Positions 44,126 through 55,339 are shown, counted from the stretch's first letter. The stretch is DNA of 64,000 nucleotides from Meghimatium bilineatum (GCA_034231615.1 CM067306.1:43654094-43718093), one strand, 5' to 3'. Numbers and translations: made by a program. The notes: generated by a model from the letters alone, not told the origin.

Positions 44126-44239
44126 CCCATCTAAAGGGACCTGGCTTTTACCTGGATATTTGTACAGGAGAAAGTAAATGCGCTGAGCTATTTGTAGAGG
44201 AAAGCTTAATTTTATGCGCTTCTCTGCACATCCGATTTT

Positions 44240-44500
44240 GCAGTGGCTTGGGGATATAACAGACCATACAATACTTTTAGTTTGTTAGCCACTTTTGTGG
44301 ATATAAATAATTTATTTTCGTCGTTATGTTAACATTATCCTTTTCCATTCTCTTCACGTCATTAGTTTGACATCTGCAATCATCAGTTCAATGTGATCCA
44401 TCAACAACATGTAAAAGTTCCTCTCATGTATTCCTGTATAATTTCATGTGTGTTTCTGATATCATATTTATGGTAATAACATATACACACCATCGTACTT
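44240..44500 (+). repeat. Dispersed or duplicated repeat R6, copy 2
   Basis: It starts CAGTGGCTTGGGGATATAAC and is almost identical to 42710-42830, then weaker (TTCCTGTATAATTTCATGTG, GGTAATAACATATACACAC). The two copies are direct repeats 1.53 kb apart with a LINE fragment between. Flanks are unrelated outside the repeat, except for a shared TTTT.CAG just before it. Confidence 0.85.
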
Positions 44501-44589
44501 ATATTAACATATACACACTATCATACTACTTTTCACAAAGTCTCTCTTTACTATATACTCTCTTTACTCGCTTACAGTGAAGCACACTA

Positions 44590-44890
44590 TATACTTGCTA
44601 TTGAAAGTTGAGATACCTAATTTTAGGAGTAGAGATTCCGCTGAAGACGGATGTATCGGACCATTGGCGCAAATAAAACGGTGACACAACGTATTTATAT
44701 TCTCTGGACTTCATCCTGCTGGAAATCTAGTAGGACCATGGTCCTGCTACAAGGGAGATCCAGCGGGAGTTTGAGAATGAACGCTGAAGAAGAAGACGAA
44801 GAATGGAGTAGAGATACCTACTTTTGGGAGTAGAGATAACGAATATTGAGAGTATGCATACCTAATATTGAGAGTAGTGATACCAAATAT
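44590..44890. repeat. Short degenerate repeat GAGTAGAGATACCTA, split by SINE2
   Basis: Motifs of the type GAGATACCTAATTTTAGGAG and GAGATACCTACTTTTGGGAG, then ATACCTAATATTGAGAGTA, occur on both sides of the SINE2 copy. Confidence 0.6.
44637..44804 (+). mobile_element. SINE2 copy e with 11-bp target duplication
   Basis: A 168-bp element: CTGAAGACGGATGTATCGGA, ATTGGCGCAAATAAAACGG, CTCTGGACTTCATCCTGCTG, the palindrome AGGACCATGGTCCT, AGATCCAGCGGGAGTTTGAG, then CTGAAGAAGAAGACGAAGAA. It is flanked by GGAGTAGAGAT (44626-44636 and 44805-44815), which is also a unit motif of the surrounding short repeats. No Pol III A/B boxes are evident. Confidence 0.9.
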
Positions 44891-45215
44891 TATGTTATCA
44901 TCATTAGTAAGTGCCGTTTCCGCAACATAGGTTGGATGTAACAAATACTTCCAACACGCCATGTCACTTGTCTTGGTAGTACACTTTGCTAGACAGTAAT
45001 CTGTCGATTTCGTGATGTTACTCTCCCACTTGTATGACTGCCTACCTCTTCTACGCTTCCTCTCGCCTTTTCCCTCAAGTAATGTCGTCAGCAAGGTGTT
45101 ATGTCTTTGAATATGTCCAGAATACTGTATTTGATATTTGTTCACTTTAATAATACTTTCTTCGTAAAAAGTGTTCTTAGAACCTCTTTGTTTTCTTCAC
45201 TTTCTATGATGTTCT
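44891..45215 (-). mobile_element. LINE 3' end (family G) with (ATG)n-type tail, minus strand
   Basis: The minus strand reads VNKYQIQYSGHIQRHNTLLT, TLLEGKGERKRRRGRQSYKW, SNITKSTDY and YVAETALTNDDNI. It matches K..YFGHI.RHN.L..TLLEGK..GKRGRGRQ..KW..NI....Y.A..A...DD and ends in TTAGTAATGATGATA. The RHN to NDDN frame is continuous for more than 90 codons, so this is a relatively young fragment. Confidence 0.75.
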
Positions 45216-45261
45216 CCCTATTATTCTATATATTCACAATTGAGAATATATATATATATAT

Positions 45262-45830
45262 ATACCTACTATTGGAAGAATGAAGTACTGCTGGGAGTAA
45301 GCTTACTAGTAGGAGTAAGTGTACTACTAGGAGCATAATGACGTATTCCTGGGATAAATGTACTATTGGAACATGATGACGTATTCCTGGGAGTAAGTTT
45401 ACTACTGAGAGCACGGTAACTTATTGAAGGGAGTAAGTTTGATACTGGGAGAATGGTGACTTGTTCCTGGGAGTAGGTTTACTACTGGGGGCCTGGTGTC
45501 TTGTTTCTGGGAGTAGATTTACTACTGGGAGCACTGTAACTGATTGAAAGTAGTAAGTTTAGTACTGGAACGTGATTATTTATTCCTGGGAGTAAGTTTA
45601 CTACCCGAACATGGTGACGTATTCCTGGGAGTAAGTTTACTACTGAGAGCACGGTAACTTATTGAAGGGAGTAAGTTTGATACTGGGAGAATGGTGACTT
45701 GTTCCTGGGAGTAGATTTACTACTGGGGGCCTGGTGTCTTGTTGCTGGGAGTAGATTTACTACTGGGGGCCTGGTGTCTTGTTGCTGGGAGTAGATTTAC
45801 TACTGGGAGCATAGTGACTTAGCACTGTAA
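45262..45830. repeat. Minisatellite, 40-bp unit, about 14 copies
   Basis: The unit is CTGGGAGTAAGTTTACTACT followed by GGGAGCATGGTGACTTATTC. Several variants exist (GTAGATTT, GGGGGCCTGGTGTCTTGTT), and blocks of two to four variant units are themselves repeated (about 45390-45480 resembles 45630-45720). Confidence 0.92.
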
Positions 45831-46017
45831 ATATTAAACACAATTAGTATCGTTGTTTTTTCAGAATGCAAGCATTGATCAAGTTTTTTTTACTTTTATG
45901 GTATCTCTTGACAATATTTACGTTTAGCAATTTAAGATTGCTTTTTTAATTTTGGGAAGATGAATACATATTATTGAGTTCATCAAGACGTGCATCTGCT
46001 TGTGTATGTGTGTGCAA

Positions 46018-46115
46018 ATTGATGGTGTTCCTCCTTCGCAAGCGAAAATGAGCGTGGCATGAAAAACAATACATGTGATGAACAAGTAGAAAATAACAAA
46101 ATATTTCTAATTATC
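46018..46115 (+). repeat. Dispersed repeat copy, shared with 3400-3520
   Basis: GTTCCTCCTTCGCAAGCGAA, then AATGAGCGTGGCATGAAAAA, CAATACATGTGATGAACAAG. See the copy at 3400. Confidence 0.6.
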
Positions 46116-46159
46116 TAATATCGTGTGTGAGTTTGTAGATGTCCGAGTTCGCTTCGTCC

Positions 46160-47224
46160 CAGGAGATTCCAAAATCTAGCAATGGGGCGACTGAAAAGGA
46201 GCAGCTTTATCCATCAAGCTAAACGACTCCGTAGACAACTTACAGACCTACCTGAAGTTGACAGCCCCTTAAGGTCTGTACCAGAACAAACCCCGTGGAG
46301 TGAAAGCCATGGAATGCCAATATACATTCAGACCCATGTGAAATGGATACTAAGCGAGGACGAACAGAACAGTGTGCAGCGAAGGACAGTCACCCTCAGT
46401 TTCCTGGATGAGGAATATCCACAAGATATATGGGTCAGAGTGTACACAGATAGGGGTCACAGAATGCTGTGAGGAATGGAGGTGCAGGTGTATATATAGA
46501 ATATCCACACAAGCCTAGAGATACAATCAGAACACCGACAGGAAAATTCTGCAATAATTATGATGCAGAAATCCAGGCAATTAGTGTGGCAACTAAAAAC
46601 TGCTAACTCCAACTCTGGCCTACAGCCTGTGGTATTCCTGACAGATGCAAGGTCAGTGCTTCAAGCTCTCCAGTCTGGAAAACCAACAGAATTGCAAAAA
46701 CTACTTAGCGAATTGTCTTACCAGTATAGGGTAACCATGCAGTGGATACCCTCTCACTTTGGAATACCAGGAAATGAAAATGCAGACCAACTGGCTAAGG
46801 AAGGTGCTGCCGAAGACCAACCAGATATACCAATCACCTACCATCAGAAAAAACAGATGATCAAGTCAATAAGAAAGCCACAAACACCAACACAAGATGA
46901 CTATCACATAATGAACAGATCAGAACAAGTTATAATTCTACGTCTCAGAACAGGACACAACCGACTCCGCAGTCACATGTATACAAAGTTCAAGATTGGC
47001 AACACGGCCATGTCTACATGTGGACAGGCAGCACAGAGTGCCAAACATATACTTCAAGAGTGTTCTGAGCATGAAACGCTGAGGCATAAATATTGGCCAG
47101 AGGAAACAACACTGGAATCAAAGCTCTATGGGACACTATATGAACCACAAAAGACAGTGAGTTTTATTCAGGAGACAGAATTACAGATATAGACATGTTT
47201 CAAGTGAACGACAGCAGAAGAAGA
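46160..47224 (+). mobile_element. LINE 3' half: RT C-terminus, RNase H, zinc motif, (GAA)n tail; best-preserved coding in the window
   Basis: It opens MGRLKRSSFIHQAKRLRRQL, LPEVDSPLRSVPEQTPWSES, then VTLSFLDEEYPQDIWVRVYT D, the first RNase H Asp. A frameshift gives AVRNGGAGVYIEYPHK and YDAEIQAISVATK (catalytic Glu). A second frameshift leads to the long ORF at 46560-47192: VVFLTDARSVLQALQSGKPT (second Asp), TMQWIPSHFGIPGNENADQL (GNENAD, last Asp), IILRLRTGHNRLRSHMY, then a C-terminal zinc-binding-like C...AKHILQEC..H. The end is GCAGAAGAAGAAGAAG. The RNase H fold is complete apart from two frameshifts; it is 5' truncated at about 46160. RNase H after RT places it near the I/jockey group. Confidence 0.88.
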
Positions 47225-47225
47225 A

Positions 47226-47660
47226 GAAGTTATCTTTCGTTGTCTATTGTCTTTTGTCTTTTCCCAGGTGGTTTATGATCCACTCTTGCCGTTGAGCGTA
47301 GGGGTGATATGAGCTCGAGTTTGCTTTCTAAAGCCAGATGTGTGTCCTTGGCTGTGCTATGACCGTGTCTGTTCAGTATGTCCCTGGCGTTTTCTATCCA
47401 TTTTTTCCGTGGTCTTCCTCTGGCTTTGTACCCTGATCTCATTTGGTTATATGCTTGTACGGGCAACTTTTCGTGATGCAATCTCATAATGTGGTCAAAC
47501 CACTTGATCTGTTCTCTCTCTATGTAATCTGTACAAGATATTATACCTCTTCTTTCTCTGATAATCTTTCGTTCTGTGTGGATTAAAAGCGAAAGTAAAT
47601 CCGAAACTCTAGTTATCGTGTCGACGTTCGAGTGACTCATACATTACGCTTTCGTGGCCC
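47226..47660 (-). mobile_element. LINE 3' end (family D), minus strand, tail-to-tail with the RNase H LINE
   Basis: A 136-codon minus-strand ORF includes LIHTERKIIRERRGIISCTD, YIEREQIKWFDHIMRLHHEK, YKARGRPRKKWIENARDIL and PPGKRQKTIDNER. It is the same family as 3845-4330 (IKWFDHLMRM, GYRTKGRPRKRWID) with the same CCACCTGGGAA terminus. Its 3' end meets the (GAA)n tail of the plus-strand LINE directly. Confidence 0.8.
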
Positions 47661-48199
47661 CAGACTCTTGACTTAACTTATGTATGTGTCAGAAATTGGA
47701 GGTTCATGTCTCCTAAGAGTTGGTATCTTTCTATTGCTTGACATGATCAACCTTGATTGCGCTAATGATGTATTTCATATTTCCTTGTCAATTTAGTCAA
47801 TACATGTTTCCCTAGATATCGGTTAGATATCGACTAATCTGAGTTTGCTTTCTAAGAAAAGAATAAAATCAGCTGACAATTCATTTTCACAAGTAGAATG
47901 TGTTGTTCTTGTGAGTACATAACTCTGTAATGGTCTATCTTGTGTGGCCATACATTTTCTGGATCGATTCGGTATGTTCATATCGTGCCTATACATTTGC
48001 TGAATCGATTGTGAAGTCTCAGTAATTGCTGCCTTTGGAAATGCCAAGAGCTTTAATTGTATATTACCGGTGTGTTACATATAGGGTAGAGCTAGGATTG
48101 TATAATGCCTAGTTTTAACACACATTAGTTTGTTGATAGTCTCTGCTCTTATATACACGCACTGGGCATGTACCACATAAGCATACACAGACTTAGGTG
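47661..48199. other. Unassigned AT-rich sequence
   Basis: Nothing recognised. Confidence 0.3.
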
Positions 48200-48260
48200 T
48201 GTACTATATAAAAAGACTAGGATGTACCACATAAAAAGACAAGGGTGTACCACATTTTAA
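48200..48260. repeat. Short tandem repeat, about 31-bp unit, 2-3 copies
   Basis: The motif GTGTACTATATAAAAAGACTAG recurs as GATGTACCACATAAAAAGAC and GGTGTACCACATTT. Confidence 0.6.
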
Positions 48261-48349
48261 ACCCTTCCATATTTACTGCTACCAAGGAGATGATGTCATA
48301 AATGTTATACTCAAATAATCACCTACACACATGGTTCAATAATAATGGG

Positions 48350-48518
48350 GAAAAAACAGGTGTGAATGGCGTTTCATTAATAAAGGAAACAGACAGGTGT
48401 GGATGGAGTTTCAGGAATAAATGAAACAGAGAGGTGTTGATGGCGTTTCAGTAATAAGGGAAACAGACAGGTGTGAATGTCGTTTAAGTAATAAAGTAAA
48501 CAGACAGGCGTGGATGAC
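48350..48518. repeat. Minisatellite, about 39-bp unit, about 4.3 copies
   Basis: The unit is ACAGGTGTGGATGGCGTTTC followed by AGTAATAAAGGAAACAGAC. Confidence 0.85.
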
Positions 48519-49310
48519 GAAAATCTATTCGATATTACATAATTACATAACTACATAAGTACATAAACACAAATGTATGCGTGAAATCTTATATTTTACA
48601 TGCCGAACGACTGCATAATTTGAAATTCTAAATTAATGGATGTTTTCTAATATTGTCAACATAATTTGATCTTGGTAGGACTTAGGATTATTTCCACACT
48701 CCAATGAAAAATATAATTTACAGACATTTAACTATTATATGGCATTTTAGTAGTCATAAGTATATCCATAACGTACGAGCAAATGAATTTGAATAATGTT
48801 GCTGGACACTCATTAAAATAAACCAATCTTTGACTTCCATTTGATACACGCCCATTGACACATGTTTTCTTTCTGTGCCATTAGCATGTTACATTTACAT
48901 GAAATGACACATCCCACAAAGGGATGGGTCAGTGCAGGATTTACCTATAAGCTGAACAAGCTATACCTTAGGGTCCCCACTTTTTGGGGGGCCCCAATAA
49001 ATCATATTCGGCACTGACATATAATATCTGGACTTATAAAGGGCCCCATATCTCAAATAGCTTAGGGACTTATCAAGTCTAAATCCGGTGCTGGATGGGG
49101 GAAAGGGTACTGTTGATACTCCTCAAGAAACACGAAGATCTTTTGCTCCTATTTATCACCAAACTAAATTGCATCACAATTATCTGATTGGTTAATTTGT
49201 ATATACATTTCCACATTCACCATTGTTACCATACGTATTGTATTTATCTTCCACATTGCATCTGTCATGTACACATAGCAACTCGAGCTAGATACACAAA
49301 TGGCTTACAG
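48519..49310. other. Unassigned AT-rich sequence
   Basis: A slightly GC-richer patch (48940-49110, with TTTTTGGGGGGCCCCAATAA and AAGGGCCCCATATCTC) resembles a decayed element but matches nothing else here. Confidence 0.3.
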
Positions 49311-49315
49311 TTATT

Positions 49316-49430
49316 GATGCTAATGAGGGTGGTGGTGGTGGTCGAGTTGGTGTCGGTCGTAGTGGTGATGATGATGATGATGAAGTAATATATTTAACGG
49401 TCAGCTGGTAGATATATATATATATATATA
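49316..49430. repeat. Microsatellites: (GGT)n, (GAT)n and a nearby (TA)n
   Basis: GGTGGTGGTGGTGGTCGAGT leads into GATGATGATGATGATGA and, 30 bp on, a TA run of about 18 bp. Confidence 0.9.
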
Positions 49431-50018
49431 CAGCACATAGCCATTCTAACCAATGCATAGGTTCTCCGTAGCTAAGTAATCGAGCTGAAACACTGACTCT
49501 CATAAGCTGTGTTGTCATTGAATCGGCTACCGGAGTGGTTACGAATGCATACTTAGTCACTGAATTGAGATATTCCAGTGCGGCCGTAACCAAGGATCAT
49601 CAAAATCTGCAAGAAGTACAACAGATACATCTGGGATAATGAGGTCATCATTCTTCTGTCAGATCTATTGACCCATCTACAGTTATAGCACGCCTAGCAT
49701 TTCCCTACAATCTTGGAGGCTGCCACAAAAGGATAAACCTTAAATGTTTTCTAGCCTACATTTCTACGTCATCCACGCAGAATATTTGACAGAAGGCAGG
49801 AAATGGAGACGACACATAGAGCACATTCATTTTTTTTCACAGATGACAGGTAGTCAGTCCATTTCCCAACTTTCCTTAGTCTTCGTATTATGCGTCCTAC
49901 GACTTGCCTGGAAAGAAGACAGTATCTCTTTTCTTAGCACAATCAACTAGAAATTGATGCCCCGTTGCCAAACTGGATTAAGGTTTGAGGATGAAAGTTG
50001 CAATTTTGTAATACACAT
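49431..50018. other. Unassigned sequence
   Basis: A 68-codon plus-strand frame (49744-49950) and a minus-strand frame show no domain. Confidence 0.3.
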
Positions 50019-50053
50019 ACTTGAAGCAATATACGTCCACTTTGATGACACAG
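50019..50053. repeat. Minisatellite unit left of a LINE insertion
   Basis: TTGAAGCAATATACGTCCAC then TTTGATGACACAGAGA matches CTCGAAGAAATATATGTCCA then TTTTGATGATACACAGATTT at 50606-50645. A further partial unit follows at 50646-50670 (GACGCAATAGATGTCCATTT). Confidence 0.75.
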
Positions 50054-50605
50054 AGACTCTTCTTCTTCTTCTTTCTGTCCTCATGTACCTTTCGGTGTTG
50101 AGGGGAGAGTGAGTGTACGGTCTTTTGCCCTTCTATGTGCCTCTTCTGCTGTTATATTTCCGAGTGTCTCTAATACACTATCTATCCACCTTTTACGAGG
50201 GCGTCCAATAGGTCGACTGTTTTCGTATCGTTTGTTAAGGGTTTTTTGGATAAACTTTGCTCGTTCTGTCTGGTTAAGTGGCTTAACCATTTAAATTGTT
50301 GTATCTGTATGTATTCTATTGTTGACTTGATCCCTAATTGTTTCCTTAGTTCCTTATTCCTGATTGTGTCTTTCAAGCTAACGCCAATCATAAATCTCAC
50401 ACATTTCAGTTCGGTAGCGTTAATCTTATGAATTTTTCTAAAAATGGTTTTGAATAGCGCTTTCTTTGTTTCTAGTGTAATATCTTTGTTTCTTAGTAAA
50501 GGTGTTAATTGACCAATGACCTGACTGGCCTTATTGCATCTTGCGTTTATTTCTGCTTCATGTTTGTTGTCACATATCAATAGTGCTGCCCAGATGACAT
50601 ACAGA
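50054..50605 (-). mobile_element. LINE 3' fragment with (GAA)n tail inserted in a minisatellite, minus strand
   Basis: The minus strand reads KHEAEINARCNKASQVIGQL, TLETKKALFKTIFRKI, INATELKCVRFMIGVSLKDT, RNKELRKQLGIKSTIEYI, QQFKWLSHLTRQNEQ and ENSRPIGRPRKRWIDSVLET. This is the complete C-terminal third of a LINE ORF2, except that the usual P.L.YG.E.W box between KTIF and HKINATE is missing, an internal deletion of roughly 15 codons. Only one frameshift separates the two ORFs. The tail is GACAGAAAGAAGAAGAAGA, and the element lies between two units of a 37-bp repeat. Confidence 0.82.
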
Positions 50606-50670
50606 CTCGAAGAAATATATGTCCATTTTGATGATACACAGATTTGACGCAATAGATGTCCATTTTGATA
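50606..50670. repeat. Minisatellite units right of the LINE insertion
   Basis: One full unit (about 38 bp) and one partial unit of AATATATGTCCATTTTGATG. Together with 50019-50053 they form a short array or an inflated target duplication. Confidence 0.7.
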
Positions 50671-50990
50671 TGAGAATTACACAAAATGTCATAGCTCAAG
50701 CTCATTTATTATTAATTAAATATGAAACATGCTGGTGTGCATTCCTTTCTTGCATCTGACATTTCTAGGTCAGTATTATTTAATTGTACACAAATCAGAC
50801 CATAGCTCATGAGCCCATTGAAGCACAACGATCAGTACCATATTGTTTTCAATAACTGATCAGATATCGTGATGATATCACTATAACAGAGTTCATGGAG
50901 GACAGAGGAGATTTAGCCAGATTGCTGATCTCCTTTATGGTCTCCGCGTGCTTTTATATAATATAATCTATGGAAAACAAAATATACGGA
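50671..50990. other. Unassigned AT-rich spacer
   Basis: Nothing recognised. Confidence 0.3.
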
Positions 50991-50994
50991 AAAT

Positions 50995-51070
50995 AGAAGA
51001 GCCCATGACGTCAAGGTGCCGCGTTCATATCCCACAGCAGGCAATTGTGCATCAGTTATAAAAGGAATAG
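50995..51070 (+). mobile_element. SINE4 fragment
   Basis: GCCCATGACGTCAAGGTGCC, then GCGTTCATATCCC (B-box-like), ACAGCAGGCAATTGTGC; the counterpart is at 25285-25350 on the other strand. Confidence 0.45.
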
Positions 51071-54028
51071 CAAAATGCTGAAGGTAAATATTGTCTCGAA
51101 AATTACTAGAGGCACAAAATGGTGGGCTGATGATTACATCAAATATCATGAAATTTGCTACCATTTTCTAAAAATCTGTTGTTGCTTATAATCTGTGGAG
51201 TCTAAGCGTCTTCCAATGTGATTTTCTATCACTTTGAAGATTATTGCCTTTCCAATATGCTTTTAGAGTATAATCAATATTAGTGAATTCTCTTCTACTA
51301 CATACGTTTGTTTGTTAACCTTTTGCTATGCGTGTTGTGTTACTTTATGTCAATGAAATATTTTTTTTAATGAATATACACCTAATCTGAAAGAGCGTTG
51401 TTTTTTTTGTTAAAGGAGCTTGCACATCACTTACCATAACATTGATGTAGAATGTCAGGGCATATGAACTGAAAAACTAAATATATTTATCAAACGATGA
51501 TTTTTCTCTCGATATTTCTATTATTTCTAGTTTTTGTTGTTTACGCTATTACTCATGTTCTCCATATTCATGTTCTCTAGTTTATGTATTTTTTTTTATT
51601 GAATGTTCAAATATGCGGAAAATCTTCACGTGTGACCTATGTTTAAAGTGCATGTTTTATCTTAGTGCCTGCATCTCTGACTCCAGGCGTCCTCCAGCCA
51701 TCGCCGCACGCACGCTAAAGGCCCTTCATTGTAGACCCCATGCAATCACAGATGCCCTGTAATTTTCTTTCTCTAAATGTACCCCTCATTCTAACTCACT
51801 ATTGCCTCGTCACCCTCCCTGTCTGATCCTCCTTATCGATGCCTCGTGCTGTTCGCTTATGCTAACCTCATCTCGAGCGTAATGTAACTAGTGTCCTCTA
51901 TTCGCCGCCAAAGTTTCGGATGGGGGTTCGTAGTTTTAGAAATCTTTCGGAAGGTGTCTGACGTGTGTGCGAACATTAGTAAACGGTTTCTGTGAGTCTT
52001 GTATATTCAGGATACCAATTTACGGTCAGCACCAATAGTGGCATTGATTTTGATGAAGGATTACATTCTTCTTTGATGTGGGTTACGGAGACATGTGATA
52101 TAGGAAATAAAACATGAATAAATCATACAATCAGCGTGTATGATGTCATGTGCGATGTTTTATATTCATATCATTGCTAATGAGATATTACAGGAATTTA
52201 ACGCGTCAATCACGTTTAATTATTTAAATCTCGGAATTTGTGAAATATATATTCAACTGTAATCCGCATAAAACTGTAATAATATTCAGAAAATGTATGC
52301 AAATTTTACTTAAATGTGCATCATGTATTAGACTTATATAACATATCATGCATCATATATAACACTTCATAATATAAATTGTTGTTGTGTTTGGTTTAAA
52401 GGGGGAGGGGGATGTTGCTTCAAAAAAACACTTTTTTTAACAAGTGATGCGCACAACTAGAAAATATTTATTTTAATTGCGAACGAGTTAGAGAAGATCC
52501 AACTAGCAGGTGTGTGTGGTATTTGTGACACTCGGCACTGTAAATAGGTAAATAAGTGTTCTAATAACAAGAATAGACACAAGTATAATAAAAGGAATGA
52601 GGTCGCAAACTATTGATATTTCGATCTAAACTCTGCGTCAGAACAAACATACAATGCTACGAAAACTCAGAACATTTCATTAATGCGGGGAAATTATTTT
52701 TTTTTCCGAAAGTATTTATAGTATTTAACTACCACGTAAATTACGGTGTGTAATGACATATCGCAAAAAATGGCTCTATACGGTCAGGTCTAAGAAACAC
52801 GCACAATGGAGAAGTGAACTCAAAATAAAATATTAGAGAACAAAGTTGACTAGAAGATTAAGAAGACAGCAGACTATAGTACGCTTCACTGATTGTTCAG
52901 AACTTCATAATGGTGTATCTTTGCAAATAAGGTGTACATATAATTGACATTGTATGTATGAAGTTGAAATGGTTATGGAACATTCGCTCGTTCCTTAAAA
53001 TGCAGTAATTGGTTTTACATTTTGTTTATTTCCGATATATACCAAACGTCTACTTGTCAACACATAATTTTTTCAATTTTTAAGATGGTAACAGTCAATT
53101 ATAAGACCTCATTTACACATGATTTCATTAATTCATACATTTTCTTTTTGCACTGAAGTTAGCGCATAGAGCAGAGGTCAGATCTCTCCAATTCTGTCTG
53201 TTCCAAGTTATTCTATTACACACGATTGGTTTATCATAAAATAAGTATGATTTAAGCTTGCAAATGCACTATTTTGTATTCTTGAACAGAAGTAAAACGG
53301 TGTTTAAGGCTTATTCGGTGTAACGTTCACATTGTCCATCAGCAGTAATTCTACAAAAAGTGATTTGTAGGTTAGTAGGTAAAGTGAGCCAGCGAGTAAA
53401 GTGTAATGCATTACAGTAGATCACAAAGAAAATTGTAAAGCATTTTTGTATTGAAGCTACTCAAAGAAAGCTATGATTCTATTTCACACTAAAAAGAATG
53501 GCTATTGTTGAGAATAAATAAATGATCATTGCACCGTTGGATAACGAAATCTGAAATTTCTAATTGAAGTTGTTTACACACGAAAATTAGGCCAATAGTA
53601 GTAATAATTTTGACAGAGAATTGATCCGAGAGAAATCTACAATATGTTTTACAGTAATGAGAAGTGTCTTTAAGGAAATGGAAGAGTTGGCTAAGAAAGA
53701 ATAATGACATTGAGGTTTCAAATCTACGCACTGGAAGACCATTAGAAGTTTCGGATTCACTTTAAGAAAATATGGTGGTGATAGAAATCTTAGTTGTGAG
53801 AACCATCATATAGATGCAATGAGAAGCAAATATTTACGTGAGGTTTGAGGAGGGAATGTTTTGATAAAGTGTGATTAGATGAGAATTGTATCGATACAGA
53901 CCATTGCAACGAACGGGAATGACAATCTGATGTACTAATTAAGAGACTAGAACAAACAGCAACAAGTAGCCCAGTGTGGCGCCTAATAATTGCACATGCA
54001 GAAAGCTATCTTTATGGTCTTATAAATA
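51071..54028. other. Transposon-poor AT-rich sequence
   Basis: Nearly 3 kb without a recognisable element. A GC-richer patch at 51660-51960 contains GGCGTCCTCCAGCCATCGCC and CTATTCGCCGCCAAAGTTTC, without a convincing frame or splice sites. Confidence 0.4.
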
Positions 54029-54038
54029 ATACTGAACT

Positions 54039-54203
54039 CTGCTGAAGACGGATGTATCGTGCCATTGGCGCAAATAAAAGGGCGGCACAACGCACTTCCA
54101 TTCTCTGGACTACATCCTGCTGGAAATCTAGTAGGACCATGGTCCTGCTACAAGAGATATCCAGTGGGAGTTTGAGAATGAACGCTGAAGAAGAAGATGA
54201 AGG
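54039..54203 (+). mobile_element. SINE2 copy f with 10-bp target duplication
   Basis: A 165-bp copy flanked by ATACTGAACT (54029-54038 and 54204-54213). It begins CTGCTGAAGACGGATGTATC, includes CCATTCTCTGGACTACATCC and the AGGACCATGGTCCT palindrome, and ends CTGAAGAAGAAGATGAAGG. It is the best copy for defining the element's ends. Confidence 0.92.
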
Positions 54204-54213
54204 ATACTGAACT

Positions 54214-55335
54214 TACATTTCATTCAAAATCCACATATAATAAAGAATATCATACAGAGATGAATGGCGATATATTTTAAGTTTGTGTAGTGAATTATTT
54301 ACTGCCTTCATTTGATAGATCGTTGTGTTCGATAATGGACAACTCTTCATATCAACGCTGTGGCACCAGAAAAAAGTTCCTAATTCATTAAGTACTGACA
54401 TGTGTAATTACAATTAAATAAATGTGTACATTGTCTTTTGTCATAAAATGAAAGCACATATCAAGTACTTTATTTGTCAACTATTACCAATACTCAGTCT
54501 AAAACAGCAGTTTTACGATCTAATATGATACGGCCAATCAGTGGTGGTATAGTAGAAATAAGTCAACTTTCGAGTCTATCTAATCTCTAAGACTGTAATA
54601 CCAGTGAATCTACATATCCACGATGATTCCATCAGAAATTCGAGTTAAAATTCCCCTAAAACTGTTTTAGCTGACATTCTATATCGGTCATTCTGTCCTC
54701 GTTTACTGTCTCCAGTAAGATAAAAGCAAGATCTGTCTACTTAGCCTCAATAAAGCTATAACTCAGGGGTTGTGGTGACAGCATTACCTCAGCCATGATC
54801 TCCATTATTTGTGATGGTCAACAGTTCCACTATAGCGAAATTGGTCTATGGTCTGAGGTTTTAAATGAGCGCACAATGAGTACAAATGAAATGACCAGAA
54901 CACTCTCCTCACTCTCGCGATTCGCTGACAAGCAAGAACCACTAAGTATAGACTGACTATAATTATGTTTCAATCTATTATGTTAATGAAAGACATTTCT
55001 GCTAGTAGATAACTAGAGGCTGTTATATTAGAAGAATCAGTCAGACATAACGTAATCGAAACGTTCTGTAAAGTATGGATTACGTTATATCATCGTTTTT
55101 TTAAACTAAGTGTTTCAAATAAACAATATCACATTAGTTTATTTGATTACGGACGTTATTAATGTATTTTGTACAGAGTTAAATGAAGTATTGCTTAATA
55201 ATTTGATCTGTCTTGTAAAATATAAGTTATCGAGAGAACTCAAACAAATGAGAAAAATACTCTTTCATGAGCACATGCAGAAATTGACTTTTGATGATTG
55301 TGTATAACGTACAAAAGTAGTTCGGATAATTATAA
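54214..55335. other. Unassigned AT-rich sequence
   Basis: No gene or element recognised; a 65-codon plus-strand frame at 55110-55307 has no domain. Confidence 0.35.
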
Positions 55336-55339
55336 TTAA

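Noticed and set aside
42710..44500. LTR pair of a short retrotransposon
   Set aside because: The 250-bp direct repeats are only 1.5 kb apart, lack TG...CA ends, and the interior is a fragment of an unrelated LINE.
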